Part shown: piece by piece, positions 1-10,514 of the stretch | How the letters are laid out: each line of letters starts with the position of its first letter | Position numbering within the stretch: position 1 is the stretch's first letter | NCBI GenBank assembly: GCA_015832175.1 | Contig: WJXW01000008.1 | Location: 124,001 to 188,000 of the forward strand | Direction of reading: 5' to 3' | Source of the DNA: Paraphaeosphaeria minitans | Taxonomy: Eukaryota > Ascomycota > Dothideomycetes > Pleosporales > Didymosphaeriaceae | DNA: 64,000 nucleotides | Notes under the pieces: model-generated | Database searches by the model: none | What the model saw: the letters and a program-made list of their open reading frames with translations, nothing else | What the model was told of the DNA's origin: nothing | Position numbers and translations under genes: made by a program

Positions 1-1528
1 TTCGAGCAGAACCAGGAGGACTGCACCTTCACCGTGCTCGCCATCTTGCCCACCGCTACCGAGAATCTCCTGGACGCCGTCCCCGTCGAGCAGGTGCTGG
101 AAGAGCTGCAGAAGCAGAAGGCCGAGAGGCTGGCGAGGAGCGTAGGACCGAGCGAAATTGCAAGCACCGCACCACCCAGTGTTGCAGATGTCGCAGAAGA
201 CGATGCCAAGAGCTCCAGCTTCCAGAGCGAGAGCTATGTGCACGCCAGTCAGTTAGCAGGCGAGGGCGAGGGCGAGAGCGCCGTGACAACAGGCAGCACA
301 GAAAGAAGCGGTGATTCGGGTGAGCGCAAGAGCATGAGGAGCAAGGCCCAATTGTGGAGCGAGATGAAGATCAGTTGTGAGCACCACTATCGACGCACTC
401 ATTCTTCAACAGTGACTGACCATGACAGCAATCACACGCGCATTCACGCTCCTATACACTTTGTCCCTTCTCACGCTCCTTACCCGCATCCAGCTGAACC
501 TCCTCGGCCGCCGCAACTACCTTGCTTCTGTCGTGACCCTCGCATCCCCGCCTCCAGCGAATCAAGAGTCACGGATAAGCCTGGAGAACCATGACGACGA
601 CAACTTCGAGCAGGCATACGGCAACGACTTCGAGACGAACCGGAGATACCTGAGTTTGAGCTGGTGGCTGCTGCACAAGGGATGCCTGAACCTGATGGAG
701 AAGGTGCGCGTCGCTGTGAAGGACGTCTTCGGCACCCTCAACCCGAGAGAGGAGATCACCATCGAGAGGCTTTCCGAGCTTACCTTGGAGGTGCGGAAGA
801 GGGTCGAGGGCGCGACGGAAGAGGAACGCAGGTATATCTACGCTTCTCATACTAGTCTATTCCCCACTAACCACCGTAGAACACGCAAATGGCTGCCGTA
901 CCTCCTCCCCAGCCATGACCAGGAGGATTACGTTCTGCGTGAGAGCGGAATGACCACATCTGAAGACAAAACATGCCCTACCACAGCCACGTCGCTGCGC
1001 CGCCTCATCGACGAAACCTCAGACCTCATTGACTCGCCCGCCTTCACCCACGTCCTCACCCGTCTCCTCGACGCCGCTTTCTCACACCTCATCGACGTCA
1101 AGATCTCCCAGCTCTCATACAAGATCCCGCCCATCTCAGAGAGCACTGCACGCGTGCAGGAAATTGTGGGCAGCGATGTAAAGGCCAAGGTCGCCAGCTC
1201 GCTCGCCGTGTTCTGCAGACAGGCGCACAACATCGGAAGCGGCGCCAACAACGAGTACCTGGCAGCTATCGAGCAGGTCCGCGACCTGGAGGCCTTCGCT
1301 GCCGTCGTGTACTCGAGCAACTTCGAAGTAGAATCCCCCGACTTCACGTCAAACCGACCGAATACTCTCATTGATGAGAGCAACAGGGCGAGCATGGCTA
1401 CGAGTGGTGTGGATCCGCTCGCGCCGGTTCCAAGTCAACCAACGACTACGAGGGAGAGTGTGGCCGATCCAAGCTTCGAAAGCGCCTGGGGAAAAGCGCT
1501 GGCGAAAGAGGATGGAAAGCCGTACTGA
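1..1528 (+). CDS. PEX3: Peroxin-3 (PEX3), 5'-truncated by the window edge
   Basis: Peroxisomal membrane biogenesis factor that docks PEX19 and inserts peroxisomal membrane proteins. Exons are 1-376, 429-831 and 880-1528, reading from the first base of the window, so the N-terminus lies outside. The 52-nt intron (GTGAGC..CAG) and the 48-nt intron (GTATAT..TAG, branch CCACTAAC) both restore frame; the second has no stop and would otherwise read through. Family hallmarks seen are the hydrophobic stretch running into LTRIQLNLLGRRNYL, then SLENHDDDNFEQAYGNDFE, SWWLLHKG, FGTLNPREE and KWLPYLLP. The region before the hydrophobic stretch is an acidic, Ser-rich insertion typical of filamentous fungal PEX3. 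The stop is TGA at 1526-1528. Identification is secure; only the start is missing. Confidence 0.93.
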
Positions 1529-1962
1529 GTAGAAGGCGTGTGTTGCGTTGATGAGACTTCTTGTACAGTACTTTGGATTTTGGGCTTGATCAACGGCAGA
1601 GGATGGTTGGGATGAAAGATACCCGCGCACAGCTACTATAATGAGATACATCCATGATGGAAAGGGATTGCGCATCCTCTGTTTGAGCCTCATGCTTTTG
1701 TCGGGGCACTCTTAGCAGCGATGCACTAACACGTGAGCAGGCGACGAGTCTATGACGTCAGCGCGTTTTGTGCAACGCAGACCGACGCAGCCTTTGCACA
1801 CAACACGCATCACTCTTCTGAAGGAGTGAAACTGGGTCATCCTGGGCCTACAAAGACACTCGTTTCTTGCGCGAGACAACAACGGATCCTGGCATTCCAT
1901 CCCACCTCATCACCGCATACACACAGCATAAAAGCTGTCTCCAAAGCGTTCGACCACCCATC

Positions 1963-3303
1963 ATGTCAACACAAGAAAGAGATAGCAATGAAAATACCCA
2001 TGGTAACGGCGTGAACGCCTACGCCACACTACTCACCCGTCCCTCCTACCTCGCCGGCGCTCTCCTCCTTGCCTACACCCTATCCCACCATTCACCCAAC
2101 ACCCCCCTCATCATCTTGTACACCCCCGAAACCATGACCGACACCGCGGTCGCCGCCCTCCGCACAGAGGCAAAGTACTCAAATGCGGTGCTGTATCCGG
2201 TTGAGCACTTGCGCTTACCCGCGGGAGGTAAGGGAGATGAAGAGGGCATGGTGGCCGAGAGATTCATCGACACGTGGACGAAGCTCCGGGTATTTGAAGT
2301 GCTCGAGGTAGACGGGCGCAAAGTGGAGCGGCTGTGCTTTTTGGATGCCGACATGATGGTCTTTTCCAACCCCTCACCCTTCATCTTCAACCCAGACAAC
2401 GACGCCTACCTCGCTGGCGGACATGCAAAGAGATTGGTCGCCACGCACATTTGTGTGTGCAACCTGGACGGCGACGCCTGGGCCCCTGCCTCCTGGACGC
2501 CTAACAACTGCGCGCACACCCACGTCGGCGACAAAAACGGCGTGCCGGCCGTCAAAAGCGAGCCCCCGACCATGGGCGACATGAACACGGGCACATTCGC
2601 ATTCCATCCTTCCCCTGCGCTGCGCTCCTTCGTCCTCGACGCGTTCAGAGAAACGCCTCCGCGCGATTTGCGCAGGCTGAAGTTCCCGGACCAGGACTTC
2701 CTCAACAGCGTGTTCCAGGGGCGATGGAAGAGTGTGAGCTGGCGCGTCAACGCGCTCAAGACGTGGCGCTACTGGCATCCCGCCATGTGGGACGACAACT
2801 CCGTCGCGGTGCTGCACTACATCGTGGACAAGCCGTGGGCGGCGCGGATCACGACCACGCCGGAAGGGAAGAAGGTCGCGGGGTACAAGGGCGATGATGG
2901 GGAGACGCATGGGTGGTGGTGGGATGCGTTTGGGCGCTGGGAAGCGGAGCGGAAGGGTCAGGGGGAGGTGGATCTGCTGGCCACAACAGCAAAGTACGTA
3001 GCGAACGAGGACGGCGCGGATAGTGAGGAGATGCGGGCGGTGGGGGGCGGGGCGCAGGCGTTTGCGAAGAAGTGGGAGAGCGGGGCCAAGGTTGATGATG
3101 GTGCGAAGGAAGGGGAGAAGATCGTGGGTGATGTGAAGGGTGGTTCGGAGGGCATCTCGCAGGCGAAGCCAGATGAGGTGACTGGGAATCCGCCACCGGG
3201 ACAGTCGGATTTCGGACAGGGTCCGCATGGCCCGATACTGAGGAAGCCGATGTTTGGGGAGAGGGGACATGGGCGGGTTGTCAGGGGTGGTAGAGGTGGG
3301 TAA
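1963..3303 (+). CDS. GT8-family glycosyltransferase (glycogenin/galactinol-synthase-like)
   Basis: A 446-residue single-exon gene. The first in-frame ATG is at 1963; upstream in-frame codons offer only TTG. A TATA-like CATAAAAG lies about 35 nt before it. The N-terminus VNAYATLLT..YLAGALLLAYTL is the usual start of the GT8 Rossmann-like nucleotide-sugar fold. FLDADMMVF (about residue 128) holds the DxD metal/UDP-sugar motif, GDMNTGTFAFHPS and DQDFLN follow, and HYIVDKPW (about residue 284) is the GT8 C-terminal His/KPW motif. These point to a retaining UDP-sugar transferase; donor and acceptor cannot be assigned. The last ~110 residues are Gly/Pro/charged and look disordered. There is no signal peptide or membrane segment, so cytosolic is likely. 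It follows PEX3 tandemly but shows no functional link. Confidence 0.85.
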   Translation: MSTQERDSNENTHGNGVNAYATLLTRPSYLAGALLLAYTLSHHSPNTPLIILYTPETMTDTAVAALRTEAKYSNAVLYPVEHLRLPAGGKGDEEGMVAERFIDTWTKLRVFEVLEVDGRKVERLCFLDADMMVFSNPSPFIFNPDNDAYLAGGHAKRLVATHICVCNLDGDAWAPASWTPNNCAHTHVGDKNGVPAVKSEPPTMGDMNTGTFAFHPSPALRSFVLDAFRETPPRDLRRLKFPDQDFLNSVFQGRWKSVSWRVNALKTWRYWHPAMWDDNSVAVLHYIVDKPWAARITTTPEGKKVAGYKGDDGETHGWWWDAFGRWEAERKGQGEVDLLATTAKYVANEDGADSEEMRAVGGGAQAFAKKWESGAKVDDGAKEGEKIVGDVKGGSEGISQAKPDEVTGNPPPGQSDFGQGPHGPILRKPMFGERGHGRVVRGGRGG

Positions 3304-3731
3304 GTGCAGCCCTCTACCTACCAAAAATCCAAACAGACTCTTTCAAACCCCTTAAAAGTTGAGATGAGATTTCTACAAGCCTGTCTGCACACGGTGGCGA
3401 GGAAGGTTGAAACACCGGAGCGCGCATTTAGAATGCTCTGTTGAGGGCCTGTCTGTCCGAACGAGAAACTGACATTACCTGTTTCTATGCGCCAGATAGA
3501 CTAGATAGTAGGTAGGTAGATCGATGGGGCCTGCGGTAGGTAGCATGATATACTCCGTCGTCCCACGATCATCCGGATCTCCAAAACACAACACTATGGT
3601 GTCGAGCGCCACCGTACCTGCCCACCAACCCTTTGCATTTGCTGTCGCTTCTTCCCCACCCCAACGTCACAGAGGAAGCCCACCATGTGCGCATTTCCAA
3701 ATCGCGTGCACGCATGGCCCGGGCCGACTAC
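3304..3731. other. Convergent intergenic region between GT8 and bZIP genes
   Basis: Presumably the two 3' UTRs. The only structure seen is a short GTAGGTAGGTAG run near 3510, an early instance of the TAGG motif expanded at 49.3 kb. No gene was recognised. Confidence 0.6.
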
Positions 3732-5213
3732 CTAGGTATACAGGTCTCGCATGGTGTCCTCGAACACATCCTGGGGCACCACGCCGCCGAATCTAGATGA
3801 TTTCTTGTCAGCCACAATCGCGTGTGTTGGGTTGCCGTGCTCCGTAGCCGGTGAAGCAGAATCGTACAACTCACCCATAGCACTTGACCCACGCCAACAA
3901 TCCCTTCTTCATGCCCTCGAGCCGCTCCACGCGCAGGCTCGCGTACTGCGGATGCTGTCGGATGCACGCCCACGCCTGCACGGGCGTGACTTCGCCGTCG
4001 AGGGGTATGCTGCGGGCTAGCTCTAGGAGGCGCTGTACGCCGGATTCGGGGACGGTCCAAGCTGGGCTGGGGCCATGAGGGTGGGTTAAAGATAGGGTGG
4101 GTGGGTCGTGGAAGTGGAGGAGGGTTGCGCTGGCCATGAGGGCGTGGCCGGAGGAAGATGAGGCGTTGTCGGTGTCGGTGTCGTTTGCGTGGGTGTGGGT
4201 GTGGGGTATGTGTCCGAGGCAGGGGGCTTCTAGACTGATCTACAGTGTCAGAGGTCAATGCGTGATAGGTGGATGGAAGAGGTGTACCTTAGTATGAAGT
4301 CCATGCCGATGGCCGTGGGGTCTTGCGAGCCGACGAGGGGTGAGGGCGAGCTGGGGCTGGAGAGGGAAGTGTCAAAGGACGCTGGGAAAGGGGCTGGCGG
4401 TGTTAGCAAGGCCACGGGGTGATGAGGGCATAAAGTGCGTACGGAAAGGCTGGTCGGAGCCGACCTCTGTAAGGCTGCGTCCGTTACCTCTCTTCCGTGG
4501 CTGTCGCCGGACGACTATGCGTTCGTGCGATTGCTTGGTCGATTTCTCTGTCACGCTGAATTCGAATACGTCTTCGTCTCCGTCTCTTCCTACTGTGTCC
4601 GCATTCCTTCCCCATCGCTCTTCCATCGCCGGATCTTGATCTTGAGGTGGTAATGATACGGAAGATGGAATAACGATGCCGTTCCGTGCCAGGGCGATCT
4701 TCATCGCGCTGATCTCGGCATACAGTGTTTTTGTTTCTTGGAACAGTCGAGCTTCATTGGCACGAAGCTGAATGACCTCGGTCTCCAACGACTTGACATA
4801 GGTTTCTTTGCGCTCGCGGTGGGTTCTGGAGTGATGTTTTAGCAGTGATAGTGTAAATGGGGGTCGGAAGGTAATGTTGAACGACGGCGCAGTGCACTGT
4901 ACAGTGCTTGACGAGTCATTTCTGCCAGAGCATAAAAGTACATGTTGTATGCAGTAGATAACCGTAGAATATACTCGACGTGATTGGACACTTACTTTTG
5001 TGCCCTACGCACCTGCTCCCTGCGTTTCTGATAGGCATTCTGCGGCTCCTCTGACGCCGAATCTAAGATGCCAACGTCACTAAGCATACGGTACATGTGC
5101 TGGCGGTACAGCAAGGGAACTGCCCCACAGAACTGTCCATGATCGGAGGCCATCCTGGGACGGCGTGGTCTTTTCTCCGCAGCAGTGGCTCGGCGGGCCG
5201 TCGTGCTCAGCAT
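3732..5213 (-). CDS. bZIP transcription factor, five exons
   Basis: Exons on the minus strand are 5213-4996, 4825-4443, 4393-4288, 4234-3875 and 3792-3732 (1128 nt, 375 residues). Introns are 170, 49, 53 and 82 nt; the 49-nt intron carries GCTAACACC before its acceptor. The first junction rebuilds the basic region NAYQKRREQVRRAQ-KTHRERKE, and the leucine zipper follows (SLETEVIQL, RLFQETKTLY, MKIAL). The middle is Ser/Pro-rich. The C-terminus holds a conserved fungal module, MDFILSLEAPC through GHALMASATLL, then a segment with WVKCYGFG and VVPQDVF, continuous only after removing the last two introns. It is a nuclear DNA-binding regulator with unknown targets. The start could also be the ATG at 5153; 5213 is the longest ATG start. 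The protein family is secure; exon 1 and the 170-nt intron are less certain. Confidence 0.85.
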
Positions 5214-6030
5214 CGTGCTCACGTGCGTGTGTGCTTTGCAACCAAGGAGGAAGAATAGAACGGGTCGGTCGACGCACCTGCAGGAGGCTTCTGGCTTCTG
5301 AACGGCTTAAAGGTGAATTTAACCATGTTGCAGGCCTCAAATGTGACGTGGGCTTGTTGCCTCCCTCCCTTCAATGTCTGTGATTCCAACGCGTTGCAGG
5401 TAGCAGAACCGCGATGCGATGCAATGATAGAGTGATCAAGCCACCCAAGCGCGGTAAGATACTCAATACGACCACTGCGCACGGCGTCTAGAAAGGTATG
5501 CTGGCACCATCAGATTCCCAGACCAGTAAATGAACGGATATCGGCACGACACCTACAGTAGTATGAATGCTAGGGCCGAGGCCTGAAGTCATCTCATTGG
5601 CTGCGACTGGGACCCTGGCGCTGACAGAGCACGATCCACTAGCCTAATCGAGAAAAGAGCTTTGGAATCAATCGCCATCCTCGCTCATGGTCTGTGCGCT
5701 AGGAAATTTAGGTCGTTATTATCTTCTATTCCGGATAATACATTGGGGACTGGCCTTGGGGCGTGGATGAGCTCGGAGGAACGTTCGGACTTGGGAAGAG
5801 TCAGCAGTGCGCTTCTTTACCTTTTTGGGGATCTTTGATCGAATAATCATGGGCATCAAGGAGATCTAGAAGATTTCGAGGTCATCTCAGTGCAACTATT
5901 AAAGAGCTCGCGCTCCATGGCAGTACCAACATTCCATCATACCTACCGCTTCTCATAGCAACATCGACTTGATTCCTCTTGGTCTTATCTCTATCCTGTG
6001 ACCTTCAAACAAATTACCACACACTAAGCC
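5214..6030. other. Divergent promoter region, bZIP / secreted protein
   Basis: About 0.8 kb between two divergently transcribed genes, presumably both promoters and 5' UTRs. There is no coding pattern; ORFs opposite the bZIP 5' end look like chance. Confidence 0.5.
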
Positions 6031-7309
6031 ATGGCTGTACTATCCAGAAAGCTTACTATCGCCATAGCGGCTCTGGCAACCCTCGGGGAAGCAGCTCCAT
6101 GGATCCCGAAGAACACGCCTTGGCATCAGCAACACACCACGGGCAAAGCTATCTACTTCATAACAAATGAAGCAGAGAACGCAGTTGTGGCATTGCCAAT
6201 CAAGAGGGATGGGAGCCTCGCGGCCGGTAAATCCACCAAGACTGGCGGAGCTGGAGAAGTCATGATCCAAGCAGCTACGGGGAATCCTCAGCACCCAGAC
6301 GGTCTGGCCAGCCAGTCGTCACTGACCATTGTTGGAAACGTATGTGGAAGCACACTGAACAGTACTGGGTAGTTGCTGATAATTCCAGACCATCTTTGCT
6401 GTCAATCCCGGCTCGAACACCGTATCCATGCTAGCCATCGATCCCAAAGACCCGTTATGCTTGACCGTGGTGGGCAAGCCCGTTGCGGTACCAGGCGAGT
6501 TTCCAAACACAGTCGCCGCCTCAGCAAAGAACAACCTTGTATGCGTCGCGACCACGGGAGCCGTCGCTGGAGTATCCTGCGCGTCCTTCTCTCACCGAGG
6601 AATCGAACCCATGGACAAGCTCCGCCCCTTCGACATCGGCCAGTCCACACCACCCAAAGGCCCTATAAACACCGTCTCGCAAACCCTGTTCTCAAGCGAC
6701 GAGACGAAGCTTCTTACAATGGTGAAGGGCGACCCTACGAGCAACAAGACCGGCTACGTCTCCGTTTTCGACATCGAGCGCCAATGGCGCCGCCCCTCGA
6801 CGCTTGCCACACGAGGCGTTCGTAGCTCACCAAACGGTACCGCCGTCCTCTTCGGCACATCAAGCATCCCCGGCAGACCCAACTCCTACTTCGCGAGCGA
6901 CGCTTCTTTCGGTGCCGCCGTCATCTCATTAGACCACAAAGGCGTCGCTACCACCGCACACAGACAGGTGATTGAAGGCCAGAAGGCAACATGCTGGGCC
7001 ACCGTCTCGACCGCCTCGCATTCCGCCTTCGTCGCTGACGTCGGTCGTGACCTCCTCGTCGAGATGAGCCTCAGCGATGCAAGCATCATCAAGGAATACG
7101 ATCTCTCTGCGAACGGCGACCCGGGGCTGATCGATCTGGCCAGCGCGGGTAGCTTTGTGTATGCTTTGTCGCCTGGGAACGGGACCACGGGTGCGGCGGT
7201 TACCGTGTTGGATGTTTCGGGTGGCAAGGGACGGGCGAAGCAGGCGCAAAGATTCAGCGTGGCTGGACTTGCGAGTAGCTCTGCGCAGGGGATGGCGGTA
7301 TTGTTGTGA
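6031..7309 (+). CDS. Secreted propeller-like protein (lactonase/carboxymuconate-cyclase-like)
   Basis: Two exons, 6031-6339 and 6389-7309, are joined across a 49-nt intron (GTATGT..CCAG; branch TGCTGATAA). The product is 409 residues. The start is in a good context (GCCATGGCT). Residues 1-22 form a classic signal peptide (charged start, IAIAALATLG, cleavage near EAAP). The mature part has repeated short blade-like segments: AIYFITNEAENAVVAL, FAVNPGSNTVSML, VFDIERQ, SAFVADVGRD, FVYALSPGNG. This is the pattern of seven-bladed propellers annotated in fungi as secreted 3-carboxymuconate cyclase or lactonase-like proteins. Catalytic residues are not defined for the group, so enzymatic activity is inference. 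It converges on the truncated pectate lyase gene 178 bp downstream. Confidence 0.7.
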
Positions 7310-7487
7310 GCGGTTGGCTCAGAGGCGGAACGCTTTCGCTCCTTCGGTGACGGCGAGGATCGAGTAATAAAAGAGCTAAATTCAACGAAGGGCTATGGTA
7401 AATAAAGTGGTGGATTTGTGATTGCGTAGCCTTCTTATAATTTAATTTCCTAGCATGACCTTCAGGGTCCTCCTCACTACTTTTCTG

Positions 7488-8412
7488 CTATGGCGCAACA
7501 CTCTCATGCTTCACTATGCGAACAGGCTGCATCGACCATGAAAAGCTCGGAGCGTGGACCAGGGAGCCTTTCCAGTGGTCGTGGAGGTACGAGTTTGATA
7601 TTGTTATGTAGTCCTTGAAGAAAACAAACTTGGTTTAGGGATGCTTGTGCAATCGCGAGTTTTGGATACTCACAGAAGCCCTCGTGACGTCTACCAACCC
7701 ATCGTAATAATCCTTGTCGTGATCGCGATCATTGCTGAAATCCACATGATCGATCCACACATTCGTCGAGTACTTGATTGTAATCGCATCCTCGTATGTC
7801 GACAGCACTTTCGAGTGTATCGTGTTCCTGATGATCACGTTGGAGGAGTGGTTAAGGAAGAGCCCGATGCCGACGAGGTGACCGCTGTTGCGGCCGATGA
7901 TGGACTTGTTGGAGCCGACGAGGACTTTGGCAGCGCCGCTGATGGTGCCGGAGACTACCACGATGCGAGGCGTGTTATCGGCGACTGCGCTGATGAGGGC
8001 GGTGAGGGAGGCTACAGTCACTGTTTCGCCGCCTTTGCCGCCTGAGGTGCTGGTGTGTGTTAGCAGAGGTGACTTTGATAAGGTTGAACCATCGATTAGT
8101 TCAAAGTTTTGAGACGGACGTTAGTAGGATGGTGAATTTTGATAATTGAAAGGGAAGAGATATCAAGAATCGAATGCTGTGGAACTAAAGGTCCATGGTA
8201 TGTAGATTATCTGTTGCGTACGTGTGAAAGGGTTCTCTTTTGCACCTGCGCCTGTACGCAACAAGTGCTATTTCCGTGGGCAAGGAATCGCCATTAGCTC
8301 ACCCAGAGCCAAGTGTACAATAGCCCACTATACAGACATCCGTAATTGAAGCCGCACTTACGACGCCATACGTGGCGGCGAGAAAATATAACGCAGTCTT
8401 TGGAAGAAACAT
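7488..8412 (-). pseudogene. Pectate lyase (PL1), C-terminally truncated
   Basis: Exons on the minus strand are 8412-8303, 8049-7674 and 7613-7488, giving about 203 residues where fungal PL1 pectate lyases usually have over 300. Exon 1 encodes a signal peptide (MFLPKTALYFLAA..VVSA) and the typical Cys pair (DVCIVGYCTLGSG). Exon 2 carries TSGGKGGETVTV, VVVSGTISG, NKSIIGRN, NVWIDHVDFSND and DKDYYDGLVDVT, i.e. the parallel beta-helix start and the Ca-binding Asp region. The 60-nt intron (GTGAGT..CAAG) leads to DYITISNSYLHDHWKGSLV, after which the expected GHSD segment and the RxPxxR catalytic arginine region are missing; 21 unrelated residues precede a TAG. Only 178 bp separate this stop from the neighbouring gene, so the rest is not simply in a further exon. 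It is probably inactive. Intron 1 is long (253 nt) but has a good CTAAC..CAG end. Confidence 0.75.
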
Positions 8413-9291
8413 ACTGGCCTCGGGAGGCAATTCGATGATTGATCACAGTGATCATTCACATTTCCTCGCCTTCTTATACTTCCCACAATCACCGCTCTCC
8501 ATGCGGACTCCAAGCCCGTACTCCGCAATCAAGGCATCTCTATATTGGAGTTTGTGCGGACTTAGTTGACGTGATTCGCGTCCCCATTTTCCGCTGCACT
8601 CATTGGCGGATAATTGTGGCTGTGATTTGCACCGCTCTTGCCATACCCAAAGATGCAGGAAGAACGGAAACTTTTTCCCATCACTTAGAATTCTACTGTA
8701 AGGATTTGCTTGAAATTTCATCAACGAAGAGGACAGGATCGCGATGGGTGAATTGGGTATCATGTGACCAGAATGGTTTCGAAGTCGGAACTCCATGGAA
8801 CATATGACTGCTCAAAGCAGAATATACGAACAGTAAGTTCTCTATCGTAAGGCATGCGTATCGGTGTTTTCACTGAATACATATTTCGAAACCGATCACT
8901 GGGCTATAAGTGGTGATCGGTTGTATATGGACATTAACTGCCCAAGGACTTGGTAGCGTAGCGAAAACGATGGACGGCACAGCGAACCGAGACAGATTCA
9001 AAAATATGGAATGATACCGAAGGGTCTGCGAAGTCAGTTCGAAAGGTATCCCGTCTATTTTGTCCACGCTGTTCGCCGATCTTTCCTCTCAAAGAGATAT
9101 GGACCTCGTTTTCACCCCTTCAGCTTACCCCAATTCTCCGCTACAAGTACATATAAGCGAATGTAACGGGCTTCTAGACCTCTCCTACCTCACAAGGAAA
9201 TATTCTCTAACAACAGTAGCGAGCGACGCGGGTATAGCAAGAGAAACGCTTCAAACAAATGTACGCTTCAAACCAACGTCATTGCCATTGT
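8413..9291. other. Intergenic region with a perfect hairpin
   Basis: No coding pattern was recognised. It contains the 10-bp perfect inverted repeat listed separately at 8890-8922. Confidence 0.5.
8890..8922. repeat. 10-bp perfect inverted repeat, 13-nt spacer
   Basis: The left arm AACCGATCAC (8890-8899) and right arm GTGATCGGTT (8913-8922) are exact reverse complements around a 13-nt spacer. It sits in non-coding DNA about 370 bp beyond the 3' end of the rhodopsin-domain gene. It could be a cruciform, a protein-binding palindrome or an RNA hairpin. Confidence 0.8.
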
Positions 9292-10514
9292 CTACCGATA
9301 ATTCGAAACATCCGCGCCTGTCCAATCCACGACCCTACCCTGTGTATTTAGCGCATGCACCACCGTTACCGTATTTGTCTGCAGTATCACCCCATGCCCA
9401 TGTCCAAAATCATTCGTAATCACCATGCCCAGCTCGTCCGCACCGGGCACGCTGGACATGCTGGGCGCGCTGGAACCCATTGATTTGTGCGACTGTATCC
9501 TCTCTAGAGGTACGGACGAAGATCCGTTTGTAGTGAGACGAGTATTAGCTGTGGAGATGCTTCGGCCGTCAGTGCGGTGGTACCGGTCGTGCAGAGAGGT
9601 GATTGTGTTGTTGAAGAACACGCGGAGGACGGGGATGCAGGCGCCGATAACAGCGGTAGCGGTTTCAGTCGCGGTCCAGATGGTAATGTTCTTTCCTGTG
9701 TCTGCATTGGTAGATTAGCGGACGTTTTACAAGAAGTCTCCGAATGCAGAATACTGACAGAAAAAGTCGAAGTCGGTGACGTGTTGGAGGTGCACTCCCT
9801 TGACGATTCCGCAAACACCCGCAAGCAAGCCCATGCTCATTGCGATGCCCACACCCATCTTCTCTTTTGTCTGGAGCTGCAAACCCCGGAGGAGCTTCCA
9901 GGGTAGTATGGCGAGTGCGAAGTCAACGATGGTACAGAACGCGGCGTTGAAGTAACCGTAGTTCCTCGTTACATGTGCAGGCCAGCACTTTCCTTCGAGG
10001 AACGGGTTGTAAAGCTTTGCGGTAGGTCGGCACGACAGCCAGGATAGGAATGCGGATGGTAGCATGACGATGAAGAGGCTTACTATGCAGAACCAGACGA
10101 ACGCCTTAGTCGGGCCCTTCGTGAATCGTAGTAAAGTGATGCCGAAGGAAATTTTAGACAAGGTGGCCGCGAAGCAAGAGATGGTCGCGCCGATGTATAT
10201 GCTTTTGGCGAGGACGAATGCAGCTTTGATATCGACGTTCCAGACATGTTTTCCTAAGCCGAGGCTCCGGCCATACTGGGTTATAGCAGACTCGATTAGG
10301 AGGAGTACCTTTAAAGACCGTCAGTTCTGCCTGGTCGATGAGAGAGGCTACTTACCCAAGCAAGGGTAATGATGTAGTCATCCCACCATAGTCTTGAATC
10401 TCGACTTATCCTTGCGTAGAGTCTCAAGGTGAGGAACACACCAGAGAATGCGACCAGAAACCACGTGACACCTAGAATCACCCGCCCCTTGTCTCCATCG
10501 ACCAATGTATTCAT
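9292..10514 (-). CDS. Rhodopsin-domain integral membrane protein (SAT4/PTH11-like)
   Basis: Minus-strand exons are 10514-10356, 10308-9759 and 9701-9292 (1119 nt, 372 residues). Introns are 47 nt (GTAAGT..AAAG) and 57 nt (GTCAGT..GCAG), and both junctions restore conserved sequence. Features of the fungal rhodopsin-domain family are visible in order: TM1 (VILGVTWFLVAFSGVFLTLRLY), ARISRDSRLWWDDYIITLAW, KISFGITLLRF, the TM containing FCIVSLFIVML, LSCRPTAKL, CTIVDFALAILPWKLL, MGLLAGVCGIVKG and IWTATETATAVIGACIPVLR, giving about seven helices. The C-terminal ~100 residues are a soluble Ser/Thr-rich tail. Such proteins sit in the plasma membrane, and some relatives (PTH11-type) act in surface sensing; ligand and role here are unknown. 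It lies between two pectinase genes on the same strand. Confidence 0.88.

Noticed and set aside
2374..3324. 316-codon minus-strand frame opposite the GT8 gene
   Set aside because: Arg/Pro-rich composition typical of antisense G/C-rich codons; the plus strand has clear GT8 motifs.
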